A stretch of DNA of 64,000 bases, taken from contig NZ_PIOC01000014.1 in NCBI RefSeq assembly GCF_003369575.1, positions 284,776 to 348,775 of the forward strand, written 5' to 3'. The translations under genes and the position numbers were made by a program. The notes below the pieces were generated by a model. The model ran no database searches and was not told where the DNA came from. It was given only the letters and a program-made list of their open reading frames with translations. The stretch is from Oceanobacillus arenosus. GTDB taxonomy: Bacteria > Bacillota > Bacilli > Bacillales > Amphibacillaceae. This document shows positions 35,219 to 42,967 of this stretch, piece after piece; the stretch's first letter is position 1; each line of letters begins with the position of its first letter.

Positions 35219-35450
35219 TGTAGATAACTTAATTACTGAGAATAGCCACGTCAAGCGCAAGCGCTAAAGCCGTAGCGAGACTTTCCTCACCTCCGTAATC
35301 TAAGTCAACCGCTTACGCTCCCAAAGAGTTTCCTTTATATCAAAAGGCAAGGAGAAGTTCGACTAAGGTCGCCACGTCCTGTGGCAACCAAACCACCTCA
35401 TGTCCGTGAGGCGCAGTCCGTACACAGCTCAAACTAGCTTTAAGCTTTTG
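35219..35450. repeat. Intergenic repeat, family R2, copy E
   Basis: A block of about 230 bp that begins TGTAGATAACTTAATTACTG and continues AGAATAGCCACGTC, TAGCGAGACTTTCC, then AAGTCAACCGCTTACGCTC. An extra palindromic insert (GGTCGCCACGTCCTGTGGC, and CCTCATGTCCGTGAGG) is absent from copy D. It ends GCTTTTGTTCC, touching the minD stop. No ORF. Confidence 0.65.
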
Positions 35451-35454
35451 TTCC

Positions 35455-36255
35455 TTATGATCCTATTTTGAAAAACTTTTTCACACGTTGGAACATTCCT
35501 TTTTCATCCTCAAGTGATTGCAATGGAACGGATTCCCCAAGTATTCTTCTTGCAATATTCCGGTAAGCTATCGATGCTTTCGAATTTGGTGTTAAGGCAA
35601 CAGGCTCACCTTTATTCGATGCCTTGATGACCTCTTCATCATCGATAACAATGCCGATCAGTTCAATTGATAAAAGTTGAACGATATCATCGACATCAAT
35701 CATGTCACCGCTCTTAATCATATGATTGCGAATTCGATTGATTATTAAACGAGGTGACTCTATCATTTCTTCCTTTTCTAGTAAACCAATAATTCGATCT
35801 GCATCTCTTACACTAGCTTTTTCAGGCGTAGTGACCACTATCGCTCGATCAGCACCTGCAACCGCATTTTGGAAACCTTGTTCAATTCCTGCTGGACAAT
35901 CGATGATAATATAATCATATTCCTGTTTTAATTCTGCAATAATTTCCTTCATGCCCTCTGAGGTTACTGCAGTCTTATCACTGGTTTGTGCTGCTGGGAG
36001 TAAGGATAAGCATTCAAATCGTTTATCCCTTATGAGTGCTTGTTTTAATTTACAACGTCCTTCAATTACGTCAACAATATCATAAATAATTCGATTTTCA
36101 AGCCCCATCACGACATCTAAATTTCGGAGTCCAATATCGGTATCTATTAAACATACTTTCTTCTCCATTAATGCAAGTGCAGTACCAATATTAGCTGATG
36201 TTGTTGTTTTACCAACTCCACCTTTACCAGAAGTAATTACAATTGCTTCACCCAT
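35455..36255 (-). CDS. minD: Septum-site ATPase MinD
   Basis: Membrane-cycling ATPase that recruits MinC and blocks division near poles. The deviant Walker A SGKGGVGKTTTS is at residues 9-20, and the switch region DIGLRNLDVVMGLENR follows. The C-terminal amphipathic membrane anchor is FQRVKKFFKIGS. The ATG at 36255 after AAAGGAG gives 266 residues. It overlaps minC by eight bases (ATGGGTGA). Confidence 0.97.
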   Translation of the reverse strand: MGEAIVITSGKGGVGKTTTSANIGTALALMEKKVCLIDTDIGLRNLDVVMGLENRIIYDIVDVIEGRCKLKQALIRDKRFECLSLLPAAQTSDKTAVTSEGMKEIIAELKQEYDYIIIDCPAGIEQGFQNAVAGADRAIVVTTPEKASVRDADRIIGLLEKEEMIESPRLIINRIRNHMIKSGDMIDVDDIVQLLSIELIGIVIDDEEVIKASNKGEPVALTPNSKASIAYRNIARRILGESVPLQSLEDEKGMFQRVKKFFKIGS

Positions 36256-36934
36256 TTTGTATTCTCCTTTCGAATCCATTTAATTCTAGACGTTTACGTG
36301 CGAGTACTTGTAGTCGATCAATAATGATTTTGTCTTGTTCATCATCGATTACACCACATTCCATATACACACCTTCAGATTCATAATCTGGAGCACGACT
36401 AATATAATTTGCTATCCGAAGTTGAGTGGGCTTCATATAGGATGCAATAATAAAAGCATTTTGGTCACCATTCACACCTGCATGAGCAATTCCGTAAAGA
36501 TTACCCATGATGTAAACATTACCAGTAGCAATTACTTTTCCACCTGGATTCACATCACCAATTAATAATAAATCCCCACTAATATTTAACACTTGTCCAG
36601 ATCGAATGATCCGATTCACGATTTTTACGTCACTATTTTCTTTCCAGCGTAATGCATCCTCTTTAAGAATAACATCTGATTCGATGGCATATATTTCAAA
36701 ACGATTTTCGATACTAATGATTTCTCTCAATCGTTCTTCATGTTCGGTTTTCAAATAGCGATTTCCTAATTTGACGGTAACCGAAACAATCGGTTCGTCA
36801 TGCTTAGGCTTACTAGAATTTATTTTGTCATGAAGTTCTGTAATTGCTTCATTAAATGAACAGGTTTCATCAATAAAAAGTATCAGCCCTTCACGAGTAC
36901 CCTTAATCGTTACCAATTGTTTCTTATCAAGCAA
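36248..36934 (-). CDS. minC: Septum-site inhibitor MinC
   Basis: FtsZ assembly inhibitor positioned by MinD. The N-terminal FtsZ-binding domain (about 1-100) leads into the C-terminal beta-helix MinC_C domain with IIRSGQVLNISGDLLLIGDV and the glycine pattern NPGGKVIATGNVYIMGNLYG. It has 228 residues. Directly upstream of minD and downstream of mreD, as in B. subtilis. Confidence 0.95.
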   Translation of the reverse strand: MLDKKQLVTIKGTREGLILFIDETCSFNEAITELHDKINSSKPKHDEPIVSVTVKLGNRYLKTEHEERLREIISIENRFEIYAIESDVILKEDALRWKENSDVKIVNRIIRSGQVLNISGDLLLIGDVNPGGKVIATGNVYIMGNLYGIAHAGVNGDQNAFIIASYMKPTQLRIANYISRAPDYESEGVYMECGVIDDEQDKIIIDRLQVLARKRLELNGFERRIQNG

Positions 36935-37028
36935 AATAAAGTCACCTCATTACATCGTTAACGCATCATTAGCATTAAATAAAGTCAATTATGTAGCTAT
37001 GATCCTAATTTTTCCCTTTAAAAGGGTA

Positions 37029-37553
37029 TTAATTTAGTTGTTCATTCCTCCATTGTTTCAAACGTTTCGAAAACAGTGGATATAAAATAAAAATAAATAG
37101 TAGATTGAGTAATACCGTTGGCAGTAATCGATTTAATAAATAATCTTGCCAAAACATATCCGTCATGCCAACGATTAAATAGATAAGATATATCGAGAAG
37201 TCAGCAACAATAATACCTATTACACCTAATAATACCACGACAAAGAAATTTCCGTGTAGCATTTTTTTGAAATTTTTAATAATATAGATTGAAAATGCAT
37301 AAGAAAACATATACACACCTAAAATTCCTGTATATACAGCATCTAAAAGCAAACCAAAAATAAGTGCATATACTACCGCAACATATGTATCGTCATTATC
37401 ATAAAAAACTGCGACGAGCACTAAAAATGCTACCACCCAATGTGGAATAAATAATTGATTTCCCATTACGATACTTGCAGGCAAGAATTCGATGGCAACC
37501 CCTTCAAGTATGAGAAAGAGAAACAGAAAGAGCGGGATATATAACCGTTTCAT
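37029..37553 (-). CDS. mreD: Rod-shape-determining protein MreD
   Basis: Polytopic membrane part of the elongasome that links MreB filaments to wall synthesis. It is 174 residues with about five to six helices, beginning MKRLYIPLFLFLFLILEGVA and with the conserved YALIFGLLLDAVYTGILGVY. Its start shares one base with the mreC stop, so translation is coupled. Confidence 0.92.
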   Translation of the reverse strand: MKRLYIPLFLFLFLILEGVAIEFLPASIVMGNQLFIPHWVVAFLVLVAVFYDNDDTYVAVVYALIFGLLLDAVYTGILGVYMFSYAFSIYIIKNFKKMLHGNFFVVVLLGVIGIIVADFSIYLIYLIVGMTDMFWQDYLLNRLLPTVLLNLLFIFILYPLFSKRLKQWRNEQLN

Positions 37554-38428
37554 TACTGTTCCCCCTCTGTTGCACTTGCTTCTACACCCGCAATACTTCG
37601 GTCCAGCACAATTACTTGATTTATTTCATACATTTCTGCTGCCGGTTCGACTAAGGCAGTACGAGTTAAACCGTATTGATCGGAGACAACATCCTTAACG
37701 GTTCCAATTTTAAGCCCAGCGGGGAATACGCCGCCCATACCAGAAGAAACAATCAACTCACCCACTTCGACATCGGTATCCGATTCCTCAATGATTCGAA
37801 ACAATAGGGAGTTAGTTTCTTTATCAAATCCTTCAATCATTCCGTTGATATTATTTCCTTCCTTCCGCGAAATCATGGCGGATATCCGGTTATATTCGTC
37901 AAATCCAGACAATAATTGTACTTTAGAAGTGAATTCATTGGCAATTTTTATTTTCCCTACCATTCCTTCTGCAGTAATTACTACCATATTCGGCATAACC
38001 CCGTGCTGTTTTCCTCTATTAATTGTAACCTCATTGAGCCACTGCTCAGGTGACCTTGCGATGACGGTTGCTTGAATTGGATTATAGTCACGGATGGTTT
38101 CTGTAATCTCTAAGTTGTTCCGGAGCTGTTCATTTTCTTTTTCTAGCTCTTGAACTTGATACACAAGCCCTTTATTTTGAGAAATTTGTTCTCTTAATAC
38201 TTGGTTCTCTTCATACGTATTTTTGAAATCACGGATGTTCGCAACAATATCCGTTACAAAATTAACTGGTGTATGAATAACATTTTGACCCCAGCCAACA
38301 ACATCATTTAAAAACTTCTCTGCTGTTGTCGTGCTATCGCGATTATTTAATGAATAGCCAATTAAAATAACAAGTACAATGAACCCGATAAAAAATACAA
38401 ATAATTTTTTGTTTCGAAAAAATGGCAT
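37553..38428 (-). CDS. mreC: Rod-shape-determining protein MreC
   Basis: Extracellular scaffold of the elongasome. One N-terminal helix (about 10-27), a coiled coil (about 70-110, LREQISQNKGLVYQVQELEK), and the double beta-barrel domain with WLNEVTINRGKQHGVMPNM and SSGMGGVFPAGLKIGTV. It has 291 residues. It lies between mreB and mreD. Confidence 0.95.
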   Translation of the reverse strand: MPFFRNKKLFVFFIGFIVLVILIGYSLNNRDSTTTAEKFLNDVVGWGQNVIHTPVNFVTDIVANIRDFKNTYEENQVLREQISQNKGLVYQVQELEKENEQLRNNLEITETIRDYNPIQATVIARSPEQWLNEVTINRGKQHGVMPNMVVITAEGMVGKIKIANEFTSKVQLLSGFDEYNRISAMISRKEGNNINGMIEGFDKETNSLLFRIIEESDTDVEVGELIVSSGMGGVFPAGLKIGTVKDVVSDQYGLTRTALVEPAAEMYEINQVIVLDRSIAGVEASATEGEQ

Positions 38429-38440
38429 AACAACACCCTC

Positions 38441-39481
38441 TTAATTGATAGAAGAACGAGAAGAAACATTTGGATTGGAACGGAATTGCCCGATATATTC
38501 CAATGATTTACCTGTTCCAGTCGCAACACTGTCTAGCGGATCCTCTGTAACAAATACAGGTATATTAGTCTCATCACTGATAACTTTATCTAAATTCTTT
38601 AATAATGCACCACCGCCAGATAAGACAATACCACGGTCCATAATATCTGCTGCAAGTTCTGGTGGTGTTTTTTCTAATGTGTTTTTCACACTGTCTACAA
38701 TCGCGTCGACAGTATCATTAATCGATGTAGCAATTTCAGATGCTGTTACGGTAACGGTTTTCGGTAATCCGGTTAAAAGATCGCGTCCACGTACTTCCAT
38801 TTCTACATCTTCTTCAACTTCTCCTGCACTACCAATATCCATTTTAAGCGATTCAGCAGATCTTTCACCAATCAATAGACTATAATTTTTACGGATATAA
38901 TTAATTATTGCCTCATCCATATCATCCCCAGCAATTCGGATCGATTGACTTGTGACAATGCCCCCTAAGGAAATAACCGCAACTTCAGTCGTTCCACCAC
39001 CAATGTCAACAATCATGCTTCCAGTTGGTTCCCAAACAGGTAAGCCAGCACCAATTGCAGCAGCAAATGGTTCAGCAATCGGATATGCTTCCTTCGCACC
39101 TGCTTGTTTTGCTGCGTCAATCACAGCACGCTCTTCTACCATTGTAATACCAGATGGAACACAAATGATGACGCTTGGTTTTCTCGCAAAGGAAGATCGT
39201 TTCCGCATTGCTTTTTTAATATAATATTTCATCATCGATGCCGTCGTATCATAATCTGCAATGACCCCGTCCTTCATCGGTCTGATAACTTGAATATTCC
39301 CGGGTGTTCTACCAATCATATTTCTTGCAGCACTTCCAACTGCCTCGATTTCCCCTGTGTGTGCATTTTTTGCGACGACAGATGGTTCTCTTACAACAAT
39401 CCCTTTTCCATTAACATATACAAGGGTATTCGCTGTCCCCAAGTCGATACCAATATCTTGCGAAAAACTAAATCTAGCCAA
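38441..39481 (-). CDS. mreB: Rod-shape-determining actin homologue MreB
   Basis: Membrane-associated actin-like filament protein that orients wall synthesis. Actin motifs: [13 protein letters not shown] (phosphate 1) at 11-23, [15 protein letters not shown] (phosphate 2), and [14 protein letters not shown] (adenosine). I choose the TTG at 39481, six to seven bases after GAGAGGGAG: the protein then begins [15 protein letters not shown], 346 residues. The 25 extra upstream codons do not look like MreB. First gene of mreBCD. Confidence 0.95.
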   Translation of the reverse strand: MARFSFSQDIGIDLGTANTLVYVNGKGIVVREPSVVAKNAHTGEIEAVGSAARNMIGRTPGNIQVIRPMKDGVIADYDTTASMMKYYIKKAMRKRSSFARKPSVIICVPSGITMVEERAVIDAAKQAGAKEAYPIAEPFAAAIGAGLPVWEPTGSMIVDIGGGTTEVAVISLGGIVTSQSIRIAGDDMDEAIINYIRKNYSLLIGERSAESLKMDIGSAGEVEEDVEMEVRGRDLLTGLPKTVTVTASEIATSINDTVDAIVDSVKNTLEKTPPELAADIMDRGIVLSGGGALLKNLDKVISDETNIPVFVTEDPLDSVATGTGKSLEYIGQFRSNPNVSSRSSIN

Positions 39482-39618
39482 AACAATCTCCCTCTCCACA
39501 TCACAATTCTTATATGTAGTTTTACTATATAGATTAATGTTACCTGGTGCAAACAAACATTAATTATGACATTTTCCATTATTTTTGTAAAATCCTAAAT
39601 ATACCCTATCAAGCTTAA

Positions 39619-39659
39619 TAAGCGCCACTTTCCTATAAACAATAACGAAAATGGCGCCA
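39619..39659 (-). terminator. Possible terminator after radC
   Basis: GGCGCCATTTTC pairs with GGAAAGTGGCGC around a 14-base loop, about 55 bases past the radC stop and before mreB. The T-tract is poor (TTATTAAG), so it may be a weak terminator or an attenuator for mreB. Confidence 0.5.
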
Positions 39660-39715
39660 CATACGAATCCTTAATTAATTATACGAAATTATTGCCAAAA
39701 TTGATAGTATTAGTA

Positions 39716-41254
39716 TTACAAGTATCCTTTTTCTTTTAATGATACAAACTTACGATCACCAATAATCAAATGATCTAGCAAATCAATACCGATGATTTTT
39801 CCTGATTCAACGAGTCTTCTTGTAACATGAATATCTTCTTGTGATGGGGAGGGATCCCCGCTTGATAGCAATAGGTAAGACTTTGAGTTGATCGCCGCCT
39901 TTTCCCTTGCTCCACACCGTGCATGCGACTTTCATCGCACACGGCGCTCCATCGTTTACCGTCTATTCCGTTTTCGCTTGCATTATTGATTTTTTAAGAG
40001 ATGGGGGAATTTCATGGAACATCTACCCGTAGACTCAGTACATGTATAAAGGGGAATTTAACCACTTGAAACAGACGGAACCAAACGACTTGAGGCTATT
40101 GCTCGGCTTCCATTACAGAAACGTCCTTGCTCATGCCTCTACTCTCACTACCATAAAAGTAAGTTATAGGAAAACCTTTTCCTTACTAACACTTCGCCCG
40201 AGTGTGTATCTCTCCATGTTGGTAGCTTTCCACGTTCACTTAACTCTATCAGTACTTAACGTAGGTGCCAGCTCTTGCCTAGTGTCCACTCCATCCGCTT
40301 AAACGGTGCATGGAACTTTCAATACCATCATTTTACTCGCCCACGGAACACACTTGCGCAGTTCTCAAGTCCATTCATTTCTAAATGGTCCCATTCTTAG
40401 GCATTCCATTCGCTAGTTCGTCAGTGTTTTTCCACATTCTCACCCTATTAAGTTTTTTACGACTCCCGGCCTATCCGTTGCACCAACCACCTCTGGTTAG
40501 CTTTCAGTTACTATACAGCACTACGACAACGTTCAGCCGACTTCACCGAGCTTCATACCAGATTCTTTTACACATCGATTCCAGCATGTCGGAGGATTAG
40601 AGTAGGCATTTTTAGAAGTTATTCTATCATTCTACCTATCAAGTTAAGCGTTCACACTCTTCTTATTATTTCAGAAAGCGTGCGTAACCTTTTCCGTTAC
40701 GAACGTGTCGCACGATGGTTATGGGCAACGATTATTGATGCTGCTGAGCGTTTTACTGCCTCGCGATACACTTCTCTTGGATGAACGATCGAGGCATTGA
40801 GGCTGCCAATGAAAATGGTTTGCCGGTGAACGATTTGATTCTTGGTATCGAGGAAAAGAACAACAAAATGCTCCTGTTTCAAATGGCGCATTTCCTCCAT
40901 GACATAACTCGCGCCATCATCTGGTGAACGGATAACATACTTCTCATTTGGTTTGTATTGATTCATTCTTTTTCCTAACTCAATTGCTGCTAAAATCAAC
41001 ACTCCCTTAGCCTCGCCAATCCCTTTAATAGCGATTAACTCCTCAATCGTTGCTTCTTTCAACAGCTTTAAACCTTCGAAATGCATTAAAATTCGATTTG
41101 AGAGCGCCATAACAGACTCTTCCCTCGTTCCACTTCCTAACAGAATTGCTAGAATTTCTTGGTTCGATAGATGTCCCGATCCTAAACTTAATAATCTTTC
41201 ACGTGGGCGTTCCTCTTTTGGGACATCTTTTATTGTAATCATTGGGAGTGACAT
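39716..41254 (-). CDS. radC: DNA repair protein RadC, interrupted by a group II intron
   Basis: JAB/JAMM-fold protein whose biological role is unsettled despite the name. Exon 1 is 40714-41254 ([20 protein letters not shown] to SIIVAHNH, with the helix-hairpin-helix [18 protein letters not shown]). Exon 2 is 39716-39864 ([20 protein letters not shown] to the end at [10 protein letters not shown]). The codon for the proline is split between exons. Joined, they give 690 bases and 229 residues, the normal RadC length, with the [14 protein letters not shown] metal motif restored. Without splicing, translation would run a few codons into the intron (RATRS) and stop. Start is the ATG at 41254 after AAAGGAGG. 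The maf gene usually next to radC is absent. Confidence 0.9.
39865..40713 (-). mobile_element. ORF-less group II intron inside radC
   Basis: 849 nt on the minus strand with canonical ends: 5' GTGCGACACG (40713 downward) and 3' CTAT (39865). Domain V is clear at about 39914-39948: a hairpin capped by GAAA, with GCCGTGTGCGA pairing TCGCATGCACGG. Domain VI follows (GGCGGCGATCAACTC onward). Domain I resemblance includes GTGAAGTCGGCTGAACG and GATAGGCCGGGAGTCG. A candidate EBS1 (GATGGT, 40324-40329) matches the last six bases of exon 1 (ACCATC), and GCAACG (40476-40481) could be EBS2. There is no reverse-transcriptase/maturase ORF, so any maturase must act in trans. Not the small IIC class typical of terminator sites; class assignment is tentative. 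Confidence 0.92.
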
Positions 41255-41317
41255 CTTTTCTCCTCCTTTCGCAAGATACAATCATCATACTCAGAGTAGG
41301 AGGTGAATACAAATTAC

Positions 41318-41349
41318 TAAAACCTCATTTTCCAATAGAAAATGAGGTT
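41318..41349 (-). terminator. Terminator upstream of radC (end of the SpoIIB-like transcript)
   Basis: AACCTCATTTTC and GAAAATGAGGTT form a perfect 12-bp stem with a TTTTAG tail on the minus strand. It insulates radC from transcription arriving through the repeats. Confidence 0.7.
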
Positions 41350-41441
41350 GAAAACACGAATATGCGCTAGGAGAAAATTAAATTATCAACAGTAATTCTT
41401 TCTCTAAAATTGAAAGTTGATAAAAATTAACATGGCGGATT

Positions 41442-41613
41442 TTTAGATAAACTGCTGATAACTTTAATTCAGAATTTCTTTGCCGAGGTCCGCAGCCCCC
41501 ATACACCTTCGCTTTTCGCGGGCGGCTGATGAGCCTCCTCCGTGCTAACGCACTACTTAGTCTCACCTAGGCCTCTGCTCCCGCAGGAGTCTTCGGTGTA
41601 TGGGGTCTGCTCC
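41442..41613. repeat. Intergenic repeat, family R1, copy F
   Basis: Starts at TTTAGATAAACTGCTGATAA and holds CCGAGGTCCGCAGCCCCCAT, CACCTTCGCTTTTCGCGGGC and a right part (GATGAGCCTCCTCCG, AGTCTCACCTAGGCC, CTCCCGCAGGAGTC). The first 75 bases are almost identical to the start of the copy at 55456. The right part resembles the copy at 48620. Confidence 0.65.
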
Positions 41614-41712
41614 CAGGAAACTCTACAGTTAAACTACCTATTTATAGATAGAGTTATGGTTTAATGATTTTTATATTGCATTCATTAATATTAACATCAG
41701 AAAGCTATATCA

Positions 41713-41887
41713 GTCCGGGTGAGCGAAGGGCGGTGACTCCTGCGAGAACAGCACGAGTCCGAAGACCCCGCAGGAAGTGCTTTTCTTCCGAGGAGGCTGA
41801 GGCCGTGCCCGCGGAAAGTATCCGCCCGTAGCGAACTCGGACGGCGGATTAGCACATACTATTTGTAATTCAGTTAGTCCGCACTTT
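41713..41887. repeat. Intergenic repeat, family R1, copy G
   Basis: Holds GGTGAGCGAAGGGCGGTGAC, TCCTGCGAGAACAGCACGAG and GACCCCGCAGGAAGTGCTTT, then GAGGAGGCTGAGGCCGTG, and ends with TAGTCCGCACTTT, the same 13-base end as copy B. The central 75 bases recur nearly unchanged in the copy at 55456. G+C is clearly higher than in the flanking DNA. Confidence 0.65.
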
Positions 41888-41917
41888 ACATCAAAATAAC
41901 AATAGAGGAGAGGCATA

Positions 41918-42817
41918 CTATTTGAATAACAAATCATACTGACTCATAAGTCGTAATAAGCTTAAGTTCGCTTCTGTTCCCGTTAAATCAACTATTTTCG
42001 AAAATTCCGAAGTTAGCGGTCCTAGTTTTTTAGAATCAACAACGGCCTGTTCACCAGGTGCTGCAAATATGTTTTCCGGTAAAGTTGGTAGCGGTTCACT
42101 TAAAACCGGTAATGCTGTCTGAAAATCTTCCGTAAATTGTTGGATAAACTGATATTCTGCGTCAGTAAGTTCAACTTCTCCTTCAGCCGTTGACCATTCC
42201 TTAATAAAAATATCAAATTCCGTCGTTAGCGCCGCCGCAACTGTTTTTGCCTGTTCTTTTGTTGCAGCTACTCCCAAAAATAAAAAGTATTGCGAATCCT
42301 TTTCCCAAACGATTGTATCTAAACCCGCATCCGCAAAAGTGTTGACCCATTCGTCGGCATTCGTTTTATTTGAAAATACACCTGCTTGTAAAACAAATGC
42401 TTTTAAAGATGTAAGTGAATGTGCTGATGTATGTATATTCTGAGTTTCTGACTGATTGAGTGATGGTGTTGTTGCAAGACTAGATTGTGCCCCTTGGTTG
42501 CCATCTACATTAACAAATATTTGAAACATCACGAAGCTTAAAACGGAACCGATGATGATTGCCGAGCCAATCGCAATGAGGAGTTTTCTTATGGAACGAG
42601 ATTGTCCATTTTGTTTCTCTATTTGCTTAATATTCGTTTGCTTATGTGTAGTAAACGTTGGGATTTCTTTATCCCCTTCACGATCTGATTCCTGAACAGT
42701 GGCGGCATGCTCGCTTTGATAAAAATTAGTATTGACAGCATTATGTGCTGATTGATGTTTATTTCGGTTAATAACTTTGCCATTTTGTTTGATGATGAGT
42801 TGTTTTTTCTTGGCCAT
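41918..42817 (-). CDS. spoIIB: SpoIIB-like SPOR-domain membrane protein
   Basis: A 299-residue protein with a basic, low-complexity cytoplasmic N-terminus (1 to about 80), one membrane helix (about 82-105, LLIAIGSAIIIGSVLSFVMF) and an extracellular SPOR domain (about 137-210, FVLQAGVFSNKTNADEWVNT). SPOR domains bind denuded septal glycan. B. subtilis SpoIIB has this architecture and lies in the same interval between valS and radC. There it helps engulfment and septal wall thinning. Start ATG follows GGGGG. Divergence is high, so the orthology rests on architecture and context. Confidence 0.7.
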   Translation of the reverse strand: MAKKKQLIIKQNGKVINRNKHQSAHNAVNTNFYQSEHAATVQESDREGDKEIPTFTTHKQTNIKQIEKQNGQSRSIRKLLIAIGSAIIIGSVLSFVMFQIFVNVDGNQGAQSSLATTPSLNQSETQNIHTSAHSLTSLKAFVLQAGVFSNKTNADEWVNTFADAGLDTIVWEKDSQYFLFLGVAATKEQAKTVAAALTTEFDIFIKEWSTAEGEVELTDAEYQFIQQFTEDFQTALPVLSEPLPTLPENIFAAPGEQAVVDSKKLGPLTSEFSKIVDLTGTEANLSLLRLMSQYDLLFK

Positions 42818-42925
42818 GCTTTTCCCCCGCTTTGCTATAGTAATTTATTCAACTCTAGCACAGCTGCTATAAGAAGTAAGACGAACGGTGTCAGATGATT
42901 TAATAAATAATGTGACATATAATAT

Positions 42926-42961
42926 GAAAAACAGCGGAAATTCTTCATGAATTTCCGCTGC
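42926..42961 (-). terminator. Terminator after valS
   Basis: GCAGCGGAAATTC pairs with GAATTTCCGCTG and is followed by TTTTTC, seven bases past the valS stop. Confidence 0.88.
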
Positions 42962-42967
42962 CTATCA

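Noticed and set aside
39391..39579. Alternative minus-strand ORF in front of mreB
   Set aside because: Out of frame overlap with the mreB start; the TTG start of mreB has a better ribosome site and matches the family.
40042..40600. Plus-strand ORFs at 40042-40302 and 40385-40600 inside the intron
   Set aside because: They are antisense to intron RNA domains, have no ribosome site and no resemblance to a maturase.
41378..41937. Minus-strand ORFs at 41378-41566 and 41710-41937
   Set aside because: They run through repeat copies F and G; the peptides are repeat translations with no ribosome site.
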